From the NCBI RefSeq assembly GCF_026914185.1, contig NC_070563.1, positions 5,043,001 through 5,107,000 of the forward strand: a stretch of 64,000 bases of DNA, written 5' to 3'. Position numbers and translations under genes: made by a program. Each line of letters begins with the position of its first letter. Positions within the stretch are counted from its first letter, which is position 1. The notes beneath the pieces were generated by a model that saw nothing but the letters and a program-made list of their open reading frames with translations, was not told the DNA's origin and searched no databases. Of this stretch, positions 1 to 10,079 are shown in pieces. Source of the DNA: Puccinia triticina. Lineage: Eukaryota; Basidiomycota; Pucciniomycetes; Pucciniales; Pucciniaceae.

Positions 1-173
1 TCGGCGTAATTGAATGTCCACGAAAATTTCCTTTGGGACCAGGTTCCAATTAAAAAGATGTATGCAATGGCTTTGAGAGCAATTTTAACTCTGAACAAAA
101 ACCCTTTTTACATATAATTGGCACAAAACATTGATCAGCTTTTCTTGATCATTGGGACAATCAAAATTGATTG

Positions 174-591
174 CTAACAGCCTATATCCGTCTCGTTCTT
201 CTCAGGCAATTCATTTTTCATGACCACACCGAGATTGGAGCAGTTTTTGGGCGTTTTATTTGAGCAGAGGGGAATCGAGCTAGTACCATTTGGGATCGTA
301 TCAAGGTTGCATCTACCATTGTCAAAACGTCGGAATGCAAATTTATCGACTGATTCACCTGCAACAGGTATCTGGTCAGCCCAAAGTAAAGGTATCATTT
401 CAAGTTTGGTACTTCTTACCATCAAGCTTGTGTGCAGGGCAATGCGGCTGGCAGTGCGCATGGATTTTTCTGTTCAGCGTATGGCTTTTGATTCGATGAT
501 AGCTAAGACGGCAGTGTTCGTCACATGGTTTCTTGTTGTACTTTGTATTGTTGCAAGTGGGTAGATGCGGACAAGCATAGAAGGTTGTCAT
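174..591 (-). CDS. Putative small cysteine-rich protein, two exons
   Basis: Two minus-strand open segments join across a 61-bp GT-AG intron (exon 591-420, intron 419-359, exon 358-174) with matching phase, giving about 118 codons and a stop at 174. The first exon has regularly spaced Cys and His (YACPHLPTC, KPCDEHC, HAHCQPHCPAH); the second adds three Cys and ends in Cys. The pattern resembles small cysteine-rich proteins that rust fungi secrete. No signal peptide is visible at the first ATG (591), so a leader exon may lie upstream, perhaps separated by the MITE at 774. A metal-binding Cys/His protein is an alternative reading. The role is inference only. Confidence 0.4.
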
Positions 592-773
592 CTTGAAGAG
601 ACGATGCGAAGAGGGGCTGGAAATAGTCTTGGAAAGTGAGCAGGGGCTGGAAAATTTCTTGCCGGGTGAGCTACAGAGGGATTGGAAGTAGTCTTGCCTA
701 GTGAGCTATCAAACAGCTTGCAGCACCCGGATGCCTTTTGATACCTTTATACGCTTGTGCGCCTGATACATAG

Positions 774-1413
774 AGGACCCTGGAAACCCCCTATAAATGG
801 GGGGTAATGTAAAATCCAGAATTTTGCCAAAATTCATACATTTTTTGACTTGATTCATACACGTTTCATGCCTACACTCAGGGGATTTTCCAGTTTTTCA
901 TACATTCTTAATGCCTACCATTGCTGCCGAGGTGGGGGGGGGGGGGGGGGGGGGGGGGTGGCGTAAAAGAATAAAATCTTGGGGGCACCAAGCTGAGGGA
1001 CCAAAAGTAAGGGCCTGTGCTTCAATTTTGCAAAATTTCCACTTTTCTTGTCCTCTATGCAAAAAAAGAAAACAATAGGAGGGTTCAATTGTTGAAATTC
1101 TTCACTTTTGGGCTCAAGAATGCCTTCTGGTGATTTTCAGCTTGAGTTTTAAGAAGTATTGAGGGAAATAAAATTGGTAGAATTCAAGGGTGCTGCTGAG
1201 GGGGGGAAGGTCCTTTTCTGGTGAACTCTCAAGAATTTCATACATCTTAGTTACTACCCTCCTTTACCCAGGAAAAAATTCATACACTTGAAGTGCTTAC
1301 CATTGAGGCCCAAAAAGCCCATTCATACTGTTTTTGTGCCTACCATTTTGGGTTTTTGCCAAAAAATTCATACATTTTCATTACCCCCATTTATAGGGGG
1401 TTTCCAGGGTCCT
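774..1413. mobile_element. hAT-like MITE (non-autonomous)
   Basis: The ends are inverted repeats of about 36 bp starting AGGACCCTGGAAACCCCCT. They are flanked by a perfect 8-bp duplication ATACATAG (766-773 and 1414-1421), the length expected for hAT elements. The 640-bp interior holds no credible reading frame. It repeats short phrases such as ttcatacat and tgcctaccat and contains a 25-bp G run (934-958). Its transposase must come from elsewhere. Confidence 0.8.
934..958. repeat. 25-bp poly-G run inside the hAT-like MITE
   Basis: This is an uninterrupted run of G on the plus strand. Its exact length is uncertain because homopolymers of this size are error-prone in sequencing and in replication. 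Confidence 0.8.
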
Positions 1414-1463
1414 ATACATAGTCAGTGACCATTGGACTCAGCACGTGTCAGCACTGCAGTGGC

Positions 1464-2163
1464 TCAGGCAACCGCCATAGCTATGTACATAGGCCACCTA
1501 TTGTCAGTTATTTGTCTTATGTATGTAAGCTCCGGAAACCACTGATGTTCGACTTCTAATGCTCCGTTCTTCTTATAATCTCCATGACGCTTTTCATGCA
1601 GTCCCACTGCCAATTGGCCCAGGCGGCATGGGGCTACTAGCTCGGTGACAATGATGGGTTGCAATGGTCAGCCTTTTACGTTTAGCTTATGTATATCACC
1701 CACAGTCTATGATATGTATGCAGCTTTGTGGTCTATGATACGTATGCAATTTTGTGTTGAAGTAAAGGCCTTGTCTTGAAAAACCCTTAGTCTTGAAAAA
1801 TATGAAATGAGGTGAGACAAAGCAGACACTACATGTTTAATTAGGAATTCTCCAAAAATTTCTTTATTTCTTCCGCAAGCTTCCACATGCTACATCTTTT
1901 TTTTCTTCATGCCCAAAGGCAACATCAGTGCCAATATTGATTTGGTGAGTACTGTTATGAGCTTCGCAGACTACTAGTAAAACAAATCTGAAGGGCTGTC
2001 TGAATGTAGCCTTCTCGACATGCGGATGCATCTTCAGCAAGCTTGGACTCTGAATTAGATCCTGCATCAAGGAGAAATATGCTACAATTGGGTGATCTCC
2101 CGGGACTCGTACGAAGGCTTTTGGCACCCAATGAAAGTCAACATCTCTATCAGCAAACACCAA
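1464..2163 (-). other. Two short minus-strand open frames, unassigned
   Basis: Open frames at 2163-1864 (99 codons) and 1664-1464 (66 codons) have protein-like composition, for example MHPHVEKATFRQPFRF in the first. I recognise neither. They could be exons of one gene or remnants of an older repeat. No splice sites joining them could be proven. Confidence 0.25.
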
Positions 2164-2704
2164 AGGTGAGCCGCTGCATATTCAAACTCTAAATGGTCAA
2201 GATGAAAAGCTAACACAGCATCCACCAAAGTCCCGGACAAAGTCACAGAGGACCAGACCACTCAAACCAATCCTTCTCAAAGAGAAACGGACAGAGACGG
2301 TGAGAGTTAGCATTCCCCACCGGCAACAGAAACTACAGGCTTATGTGAAATGTATAATTGCTTTAGGCAACGTCGCATCACTCCTCCGCCGTTTTGCCAA
2401 GAGTTAGGGCCCAATTATAAACCAGTTTTGGGATAATTTTGGGATTGTTTTCAAATAAGTTTGAAAGATTGTTTTGCTTACTTTTTCGGAATTGAAAATC
2501 TCAAAACAACCCAAACCACCTCGGGGAGGTGGTTTGGGGAAATTTGGATTACCAATACTGTTTTGATAGCAATTACAGCTCAGCAGGCCCGCCATAACAC
2601 ATAAACTTGAGTAACATGTGTATGGCACATAATCATATGTAACGTCTGCCCAGCTGCCCAACCGACATTTTGGTCCCCCTTCCCCCCCGCCAAAGAAAAA
2701 CCAC

Positions 2705-3422
2705 CGCAATGAATCCTCACGAGGCTCCAATGACGACGCACCACGCATCCCTCCGGACTACTACCGACCCCAGCAGGTTTACCAGGAAAATGAAGATGGA
2801 TCCTGGCCAGTCGCGTCGGATACCCTTCCCCCGCCTCCCCCCCCCAACATTACCCTTGGCCTCAGTATCATCAGCCAGGCCCTAAGCGCAGTTGATCCCA
2901 AGCCACCAACCTCAGTACCCGCCAATGCGACGACCTGCCCAGTCTCAAGCCAATCCCCTGGGAGCCATTGGCCCCGGTCAACTCGGACGCTCCTCGGACA
3001 TCATCGCCTACGGCACACGCACAGGCACTGTATGTCTCGCAAGTATCCACTGGCAACAGGCCTCAGGCTCCTCGTGCTGCTCCACATCCTCATCGGAGAC
3101 CGCCGAGGACAAAAGCCGCCCGGGTCTGGCCGTCACGCCCTTGGCCACTTGGAAACGGACCTCCGCAGCCATCTCTTTGCTCGCCTTCGTGGACAACTAT
3201 CAGGCCCTGCTTGTCGCCACGCCAACGGCCTCCCCTATCTCGTCTCTGTCGCTGCCCAGCCTTGGCTCCTCTGCGAACTCGCTGGCTACAATTGCAAACC
3301 CCTCGCATCCATCCAATCCTCTTCTCTCCGCAGCTTGGAAGGATAGAAATGTCTTCATTTGGAATTGGCCCCCTCAATCTTCCTCTCTTCCCAATCCATT
3401 ACCATCTAAAATCACGACATAA
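2705..3422 (+). pseudogene. Captured, frameshifted coding fragment (Pro/Gln-rich, possible WD40 tail)
   Basis: A Pro/Gln/Tyr-rich frame (PPDYYRPQQVYQENEDG, QHYPWPQYHQPG) runs from about 2705 to 2885. It stops, then continues one frame over from 2886 to 3422 in matching style (SHQPQYPPMRRPAQ), so one frameshift separates the halves. The second part reads like a globular domain (SSDIIAYGTRTGTVCLASI) and ends with SAAWKDRNVFIWNW, which resembles the last strand of a WD40 blade. The fragment sits wholly within the Harbinger-like ends, so it is most simply a host gene piece captured by the element. The WD40 assignment is weak. Confidence 0.35.
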
Positions 3423-4015
3423 CTGCTAAATCTACTCCTTCATGTACCTGTATACTACTACCTCCTGAACCATTATTGATACCAAAAAGAAGTGTCGGTA
3501 TCTGAGCAGAAAAGGGGTTGTAGGCCTCTAGGCTACACGATTATCATTGGCCCCCTCCCGGTCCCCAGACCCGTTTGACCTTGCCTCTCAGCAGAACCGC
3601 ACAGCGCACAGCTCTAGAGGCGCAATTGTAGGAGCAGTATTATGGGCCGGATCGACCACCCACAAAAAACTGTCCCCCAGTTGTCTCTTGTTATCTGATG
3701 GTGCCTGAAATCCAATTTGAAGACATTTAAGAAACTTTTAGTGCGCACAGGCTGTCCTCGAAATTTGCCCGACCATCAGATGGAAACTATCATCATCATG
3801 TTGCTTTTGGCAGAATAGATCATAAGGGTTCTTGTTTGAAAACCAGGAAAACACCGTCTTGAGTATATACCAAGCTTATCAAGTCTGGGATTACTCCAAG
3901 ACAACAAAATTGTACACCCAGTATATAAAGATAGGGGAGAATGGCATATCTCTTGCATGGGTCCCTCTGGGAGGGTGGCCTGTTAACTCTTTTGTAAGCA
4001 AACTTGGTGCACCGG

Positions 4016-5339
4016 TGTGAGAACTCCTTTGGGACGGGTGGCAGTTCTGCGAGGGGGAAATATCAGTTATAATATTTCAAAGATGTAAGAAGCTATTACA
4101 ACTGTTACGGGTGGTTTGAAAGACCTGCCCCTCTATGATACTACACAAGAGCTATCACAACAAATTTATTTATTGTTGTGGCAAAACTAATGATAGAGAA
4201 AACTATGTGCAGCAGTCTCTTATCAGACCTAGATCAAACTTGAATTCAGCGGAAAGTGGATTTTGTATGGGAAATGGAGTTAGAGTGGTTTTACAGCAGC
4301 CTTGAGTCAGATAATGGAAATGAGTCTTTAACATAAGATATGTTTTATATGGTTTTATATGTTTGTGATATGAAAGGTGGAGATAAACTGATACAAAACT
4401 TGTGAGAGAACTGATGTCATATGTGAACTATTCAAAGTGTCTTTGCCCTCTTCCTTAACCTTCAGTTAAGAGCACAATGGGTTAAGATCACTCTGACTTG
4501 TTAAGAGCACAAGTGGGTGATGCTTGCTACTTGACTACTTAGAACTACTCTGAGGCATGAAAGATGTTGATGGGCAACTTGATTGAGATCACACTACTGG
4601 ATTTTATGTGGATGTGACTAGTAACTCTGAGTGAGATGTGTGTTCTGGTTAGGATTGCCTGAGTGGCATGCCGAAAACTGAGGAGGGAAAATCTCCTCCT
4701 TTTATAGTAAAATGTGAGGGATTTTTGCTGGTGGGGATCCTTGTGAGGGATTTTTGCTGGTGTGACCACCACACAGGTGTCCATGTGGTGATGGTATCCA
4801 CGTGGTTGTGGTGGTGGTGTCCATATGGTACCCACGTGGTTGTGGTTGTGGTGTCCATGTGGTGTCCACGTGGTGGTGTCCATGGCGCCTACACAATTAT
4901 GGAGGTGTCCACAGGTGGAGCCATGCTGTGGTACGTGGGTGGAGACAAACAACAACCCTGGAGGTGTCCACAGTTGGAACCATGCTGTGGTGCGTGGGTG
5001 GAGCCAAACAACAATCATTGAGTTGTCCACAGGTGAAACCATGCCATGGGAAGAGCCAAACCACGCCACTACATACACTACAAATATGTCCTTGAGTCTA
5101 ATTCTATAATATGTACTATCAAAATATCTCTACAGTATGTAATTATGCTTATGAACACAGTATAATACTAGTAACTTTTGACTGAGTGCAGCTAGCCTAG
5201 TGGTTCCAGTGAGTGACTAGGGGTTATATGACCTGTAGAATCCAATTATGCAATAATACATCTAGAAATATGTCTCCTTCTCAATAGTAAACTGTGACTT
5301 TATGTGATTTGATACTTGAAACACATTTGGCACACCACA
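4016..5339 (-). mobile_element. Solo LTR of the Gypsy-like clade
   Basis: The segment begins TGTGAGAACTCC, ends CACACCACA and is flanked by ACCGG on both sides (4011-4015 and 5339-5343; the first A may belong to the LTR). It shares ends, a phrase reading ggtttgaaagacctgcccct and a repeated motif (gtgagggattttt) with the LTRs at 17240 and 53972. Orientation is inferred from those relatives. No internal region remains, so it is the product of LTR-LTR recombination inside the Harbinger-like element. Confidence 0.8.
4905..5060. repeat. About 60-bp tandem repeat inside the solo LTR
   Basis: Roughly three imperfect copies of a unit reading gtgtccacaggtggagccat onward lie in tandem. Just upstream (4768-4890) is a looser array of tggtgtccatgtgg phrases. 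Expansion here explains why this LTR is longer than its relatives. Confidence 0.6.
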
Positions 5340-5752
5340 CCGGTTCAGACAAAAATTGACCCCCCGGGATAGAGACCCTGCGGGTAGTAAGCCTTAATGA
5401 GGGGCTTGGTCAAGCTTGTTTGGAAAGCTCCCTCCGGGCCGCAGCCTCCTCGGGAGTTGAGTTGATAGAAGGAGGAATCATTCTGTGGTTGGAGGTAGGA
5501 CGTTGTTGGTGGTAGGACGTTGGAGGTTGGTCAGGAAAACGGCGCAACCTTTGGTAGTGTGAGGCTCACGTTCAGTTGCGCCGGAAATTCATCCAGCATG
5601 GTGGTGGGTTTATAATTTACACTTGGTTTGAAACAGGTTGGAAACTGTTTTGACCCCTGTATCTGCACCACCAAGATAACTTTTTTTGATTTCAAACTTA
5701 TTTGAAAACAATCCCAAAATTATCCCAAAACTGGTTTATAATTGGGCCCTTA

Positions 5753-6573
5753 AACTACTGGGTCTTAAAGATCAAAAGCGCATCAACAGTAAGGACTTCG
5801 TGCGCTGAGTAGCAGAGAATTAAGGACATACACACCCGGATGAATCGGGCAAAGCTGCGGCGCCATGAGGACGCCAGGGCCGTACAGGCGCCCAGTGGGT
5901 GTTACATGACACCATCTTGACCCGGAGTCCAGCTTGGCGTCACTGTGATAGGGGGTGGGGCGCCTAAGGCCAGGTGGCGTCAGGACCCACCCCAGTTTGC
6001 TGTATGCCAATCTGGGCGCCTGCCGGTCGTCCGTCCCGCAGGCCAACCTGTTGGGATGGTCGGGCAGGCGTTCATCACCTGCGCAGCCGTGGCGCCACCA
6101 GGGGGCGCCACCGGGTCGGCCGGGTCAGGTAGGCGGCACGCAAGGTCCACATCAGGGGGCCGCCCCCACACGGCCTGGGTGGCAACCCACTGAGGCGTCT
6201 GGCCCCACCGCGCGGGCGAGGCGGTCTCTTGGCGACCTGATGACACTGGCCATTGACCTGAGCATGCCCGCCGTTTCAGTCCGGCAACCGCTTACAGGCT
6301 ATGAGACCGTATGAGACCGTACTTGGGACAAAACATCCCCTGCGGTGCAGCTCCCTTGGCAGGGACCTGGCCTCGACATATTGGGGTGTTGCAGTACACC
6401 TCAATTCCTTGGAGAGAACCGGAGCGCAGCAAGGTCACGTGGTCCATGGATGAGACGTGGAGCGACAGATCTTGCGTTGCGTCGCGGCCCCCTAGGCCCC
6501 AGAGGCACCAAGCCTCGGAGACGAGGACTAGGGGCCCAAGCCTCAGCCCATGTTTCTGACAACAGGCGAGACG
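5753..6573. other. GC-rich region without a recognisable gene
   Basis: The region is rich in GGCGCC and GGCGTC words and CpG. The long open frames overlap on several strands and look like GC artefacts. An 11-bp tandem (tatgagaccg) lies near 6299-6320. A similar GC-rich texture returns at about 15000-16860. Confidence 0.4.
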
Positions 6574-6578
6574 GTGTT

Positions 6579-6907
6579 TGTAAGGGTTCTATGAACCCTC
6601 ACTGGTGACAACGACAAAATGGCACGGGAGCAAGGCGAAAGAGCCTTTGGAGTTCTAGTTCCAAACGTGGGGCTATAATTTCAAAGACTAGTCGAGAGAG
6701 ATTAGATCTCTCTTGGCTAGATACAATCATGAGAAGGGGAGAAAAGGGAAAAAGGAAACAGGGGCTCACCTAGTCGAGAGAGATTAGATCTCTGCTCAAC
6801 TAGGGAAGCGTGGGCTCGAGTCCAAGTACTCGAGTCCGCGGGGGGTTTGGGGTTAGGTGATCCCATAGCCCCTCGTGTGAAGTCCCAGTGTCGAGGGGGG
6901 CTTCACA
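6579..6907 (-). repeat. 3' LTR of gag-only element
   Basis: This 329-bp repeat pairs with 9417-9745. It contains an agagagattagatctctct palindrome twice. Confidence 0.88.
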
Positions 6908-9180
6908 GTCTCCCCTCCTATAAAAAAAGGGGAGCGATCGGGGAGACGAGTGCGAATGGCAAGGGTGGAGTGAGCGGAAAAGAATCGGGGAAGAGCGCAG
7001 CTGTTACTCTTGTGTCCTCGGTAGAACGGAGGCTGTTGTTGATTTGATGGTGTGTCGTAGGTAACCGTGTTTTTGTAGGTGACCATCTCGAATTCGGATG
7101 GTGTGTTGATTCGTGGGGGGGGAGGCAGATTGGGGGTTGGGAAAATAGGACAAAGCAGGACGGTGGGGAAGGATGAATGTAATGGAATGGTGATCGGGGG
7201 ATTCCCGTTGGTCGGTAGACAAAAGGTCGGAGATTGGGGACGACGGTATGAATGGGGTCGCTTACAACCTGTAACAGGGGGTCCGCGTAAGCGTCTTCCT
7301 GCGTGAAAGGAATGTAGAGAGCAAGGGGGGATTGATTTCTGGTAGGTTGCGGCGTACTTATTGTCTCCCTCTGTTGCGGCGGGATTGTCCAGAAAGTCCA
7401 GAAGGTCCTCCTGGTACGTTGATCGGGAGGCATCGCTCGATTGGATTCCAGCAAGGGAGATTGTTTCTTTCACTATCAGGGGTTCTTCGCTATCGGAGGG
7501 TACCGAGTCTTCATTATCTCGTTCAATAAAGACCAATGGGTCATCTCCATACTGTAGAGCTTCGGCTTCCATCTGGCCCTCAATCATTGCAATAGCGGAT
7601 AAACCAGCTTCATCGAATGCTGGCGCCTTGTTGGATACTGCAGCTACACCTGCTGGATGGCCTGTTGCTTTGCCTGCGGTCGGGGCTGAAGGTCCTTGGG
7701 CTGTCTTCCAAGCTCGGGGTGCGATATAGTTACTAGGTTTTGGGGGGGTTACGAAGGAAGGGGGAATAAAGATTCGACGCTCTTGAGGGCCTGGGCAGGC
7801 TCCGGCTGGGTTTCCGCAGTGTCCTTTGCAGAAATGACATTTCCCGATCGAGTCGAGGTACAAGAAAAGGCGCCATAAGTAGGCTTCCGGTTCCAGGCGG
7901 GCCACTGTGTTGGGACCCGGGCTATTCGAGCTTCGGCTGGCGGTGGGTCTTGTACGGGGTAAGGTGGCATAGAATCCGTTAGTGCGGCTTTCAAAGTCGC
8001 TGTAGCTGAAGTTTGCGACCGAGAGTAGTTGAAAGTCCTTGACTTTGGTCTTGAGCGCGTGGGGTAATCCAAACATAACAAATTCAGCGAGATCGAAGTC
8101 AGAGATAGAGGCCTTCTCGAAGTTCACTAGGCTTTGGAGAGTGCGTGCGCGTCCCGAGAACTCCATGAATGATTCTGTGTTTGCCATTTCGAGGTGTTGA
8201 ATTGCTTGACGAAGTTCTGTGCGCCAGTCCTCCGGTAGACAGAATTTGAATAGGCAGGCTTGAAATTCATCCCACGACTTGCCGTTGAATGTGGAAGATA
8301 CGTTCGAATAATAGGACAATAGGTTCGTCTCTGAGATCAAGGCGCCGAGTATCAATCGTTTGTTGTCTGGGTGGGTGACATTGCGAGTAGAGTAGAAGAT
8401 TGTAACTCCTTGCATCCAAGTGAGGAAAGGTTCAACTTCCTGGAAAGGGCCCTTGAACTGTGGCCCATCTGAGGTTCGAAAACGCGTGAGATCAATGCGA
8501 CCATCTGTACGCATGCTTGAATGTTGTGTCGGCTCCTGTCTGTTGGCGCTGTTCACGGCTATCTCTTCCAAAAGGGCAAGCTTCTCGGCGTCTAGCCGGC
8601 GTTGTTCAACCATCCTTTCAATGTCCAGTCTGCGCTGCTCGTCCATGGCGGCAATCCGGTCTGCATCAAGGCGGCGGAGCTCCACAAACCGTTTGTTGTC
8701 CAATCGCCGTTGCTCCTTGATGGCGGCGATCCGTTCGGCATCACGGCGACGCTGCTCATCAGCTTGCGTTTGGGCTTGTTCGGCTTGGAGTTGGGCTGCT
8801 TGGAATTGCACTGCCGTGTTCTTCTGAATGGTCAAGAGTGTTTTGAAGCAGTCGGTGATGCTCATTTCACCCTTGGCCTCCTGGTTTGATGAGGTCGAGG
8901 GACCAGGTAGGTTTGATTCTTCCGAGTGTTTCATGGTGCTGGGATCGGTCAGGGCGGTCTGTCGAGGAAAGATGTCAGGTAACCTCGGGTCCGCCTGTGG
9001 GGCGACTATAGGTAGGCTAGCGTTGTGAGAAGGTGGCGGCGAGCACGGGAGGGGAACGGAGATTGGGTTTGCTGCAGTCAGCGCAGCGTCAAGGCGAGCC
9101 CTGCGGCGAGCTGCTTGGAGGATTTCCTTGGGGTCAGTAATGGGCAAGAGGGGTTCGTTGTTTGTGTTACGGGTTGTCAT
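6908..9180 (-). CDS. Gag polyprotein of the gag-only LTR element
   Basis: The likely start is the ATG at 9180 (MTTRNTNNEP), because upstream codons are leader repeats. The protein has a long charged coiled coil (repeats like EQRRRDAERIAAI, LRRLDADRIAAMDEQ) followed by a retrotransposon Gag domain (PFLTWMQGVTIFYSTRN, WDEFQACLFKFCLPEDW, FMEFSGRARTLQSL). Next comes a Cys cluster CHFCKGHCGNPAGACPG that replaces the usual CCHC knuckle. The frame stays open to 6853, inside the 3' LTR, so the true stop may be nearer. Gag would package element RNA in particles. No protease follows, so maturation would need a partner's enzyme. Confidence 0.7.
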
Positions 9181-9245
9181 GGGCTTGTTTGGCCACCGAG
9201 ATAGGAGCAAGAATTTGTTCCAGGGAAGTGCGATGAGTTGGAACG

Positions 9246-9359
9246 ATTCGATGGTCACAATTGACCGGTTGCGAAAACAAGGGGTCACAATTGACCGGCG
9301 AGATTCGATGGTCACGATTGACCGGTTGCGAGAACAAGGGGTCACGATTGACCGGCGAG
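9246..9359. repeat. 57-bp leader repeat, two copies
   Basis: Units 9246-9302 and 9303-9359 are near-identical. Each holds two ggtcac(a/g)attgaccgg motifs. They lie between the 5' LTR and the Gag start of the gag-only element, where packaging or primer-binding signals would sit. Confidence 0.75.
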
Positions 9360-9416
9360 AAACGATTCTGAGGGGGATCCGACTGATCCTGGCTGTTTGC
9401 AACGAGAAAAAAAAAG

Positions 9417-9745
9417 TGTAAGGGTTCTATGAACCCTCACTGGTGACAACGACAAAATGGCACGGGAGCGAGGCAAAAGAGCCTTTGGAGTTCTAGTTCC
9501 AAACGTGGGGCTATAATTTCAAAGACTAGTTGAGAGAGATTAGATCTCTCTTGGCTAGATACAATCATGAGAAGGGGAGAAAAGGGAAAAAGGAAACAGG
9601 GGCTCACCTAGTCAAGAGAGATTAGATCTCTGCTCAACTAGGGAAGCGTGGGCTCGAGTCCAAGTACTCGAGTCCGCGGGGGGTTTGGGGTTAGGTGATC
9701 CCATAGCCCCTCGTGTGAAGTCCCAGTGTCGAGGGGGGCTTCACA
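9417..9745 (-). repeat. 5' LTR of gag-only element
   Basis: Same length as the copy at 6579-6907, with four substitutions, all at CpG sites. Confidence 0.88.
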
Positions 9746-9888
9746 GTGTTTTAGGTGGCTTCGGGGCTTCAGAACCAAGCCACCCCCCAACGCCTCAGTA
9801 GTTGTAGCTACAGACGGCTAGGACACCCAAGAGGCGTGGAGACACAGCGACGGACCAAGATCTGGGCCCGAATGGGCTAGCCAGCGCA

Positions 9889-9897
9889 CCATAAAAG
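9889..9897 (+). promoter_or_regulatory. Candidate TATA box for the DIRS-like gag
   Basis: The word CCATAAAAG lies about 190 bp upstream of the ATG at 10080, followed by a pyrimidine-rich leader. This is position and motif evidence only. Confidence 0.35.
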
Positions 9898-10079
9898 GCA
9901 GAAGCCTTTGGGCACCCGCTCAGCCCCCAGGCACTCTGGTCATTTGTCTACTACCCACTACGTTCTAGTCAGCTTCATAACCTCGACATCATCCTTTTTC
10001 CTTTTTCAACGTCCTTTTTCCGACCTTTTTCTTTTTGCACATCTAATTACTTCATTAGACAACAAAACCCCGGAACACG

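Larger units (their letters stand above)
2407..5749. mobile_element. PIF/Harbinger-like transposon, non-autonomous
   Basis: Two 60-bp inverted repeats (2407-2466 and 5690-5749) appear identical and begin GGGCCCAATTATAAACC. They are flanked by the 3-bp duplication TTA (2404-2406 and 5750-5752). A TWA duplication and GG-starting ends are typical of PIF/Harbinger. No transposase frame is present. The interior holds a damaged captured coding region (about 2705-3422) and a solo LTR (4016-5339); without the latter the element is about 2.0 kb. The identical ends suggest recent movement or conversion. A palindrome (ccaaaccacc / ggtggtttgg) lies at 2508-2537. Confidence 0.75.
6579..9745 (-). mobile_element. 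Gag-only LTR retrotransposon (TR-GAG type), complete
   Basis: Two 329-bp LTRs (6579-6907 and 9417-9745) start TGTAAGG and end CTTCACA. They are flanked by a perfect 5-bp duplication GTGTT (6574-6578 and 9746-9750). A purine-rich tract (ATAGGAGGGGAGAC on minus) abuts the 3' LTR at 6908-6921, fixing the orientation. The only substantial gene is a Gag; there is no protease, reverse transcriptase or integrase. It must therefore rely on another element. The LTRs differ at four positions, all of them CpG versus TpG or CpA. Confidence 0.88.

Noticed and set aside
4545..5109. His/Thr- and Val-rich frames in the solo LTR
   Set aside because: They are translations of the tggtgtcc minisatellite.
8420..8889. 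Plus-strand Arg/Ser-rich frames
   Set aside because: They are the antisense of the Gag coiled-coil repeats.
6853..9402. A single 849-residue protein
   Set aside because: The N-terminal 70 residues translate leader repeats and the C-terminus runs into the LTR. The Gag start is better placed at 9180.
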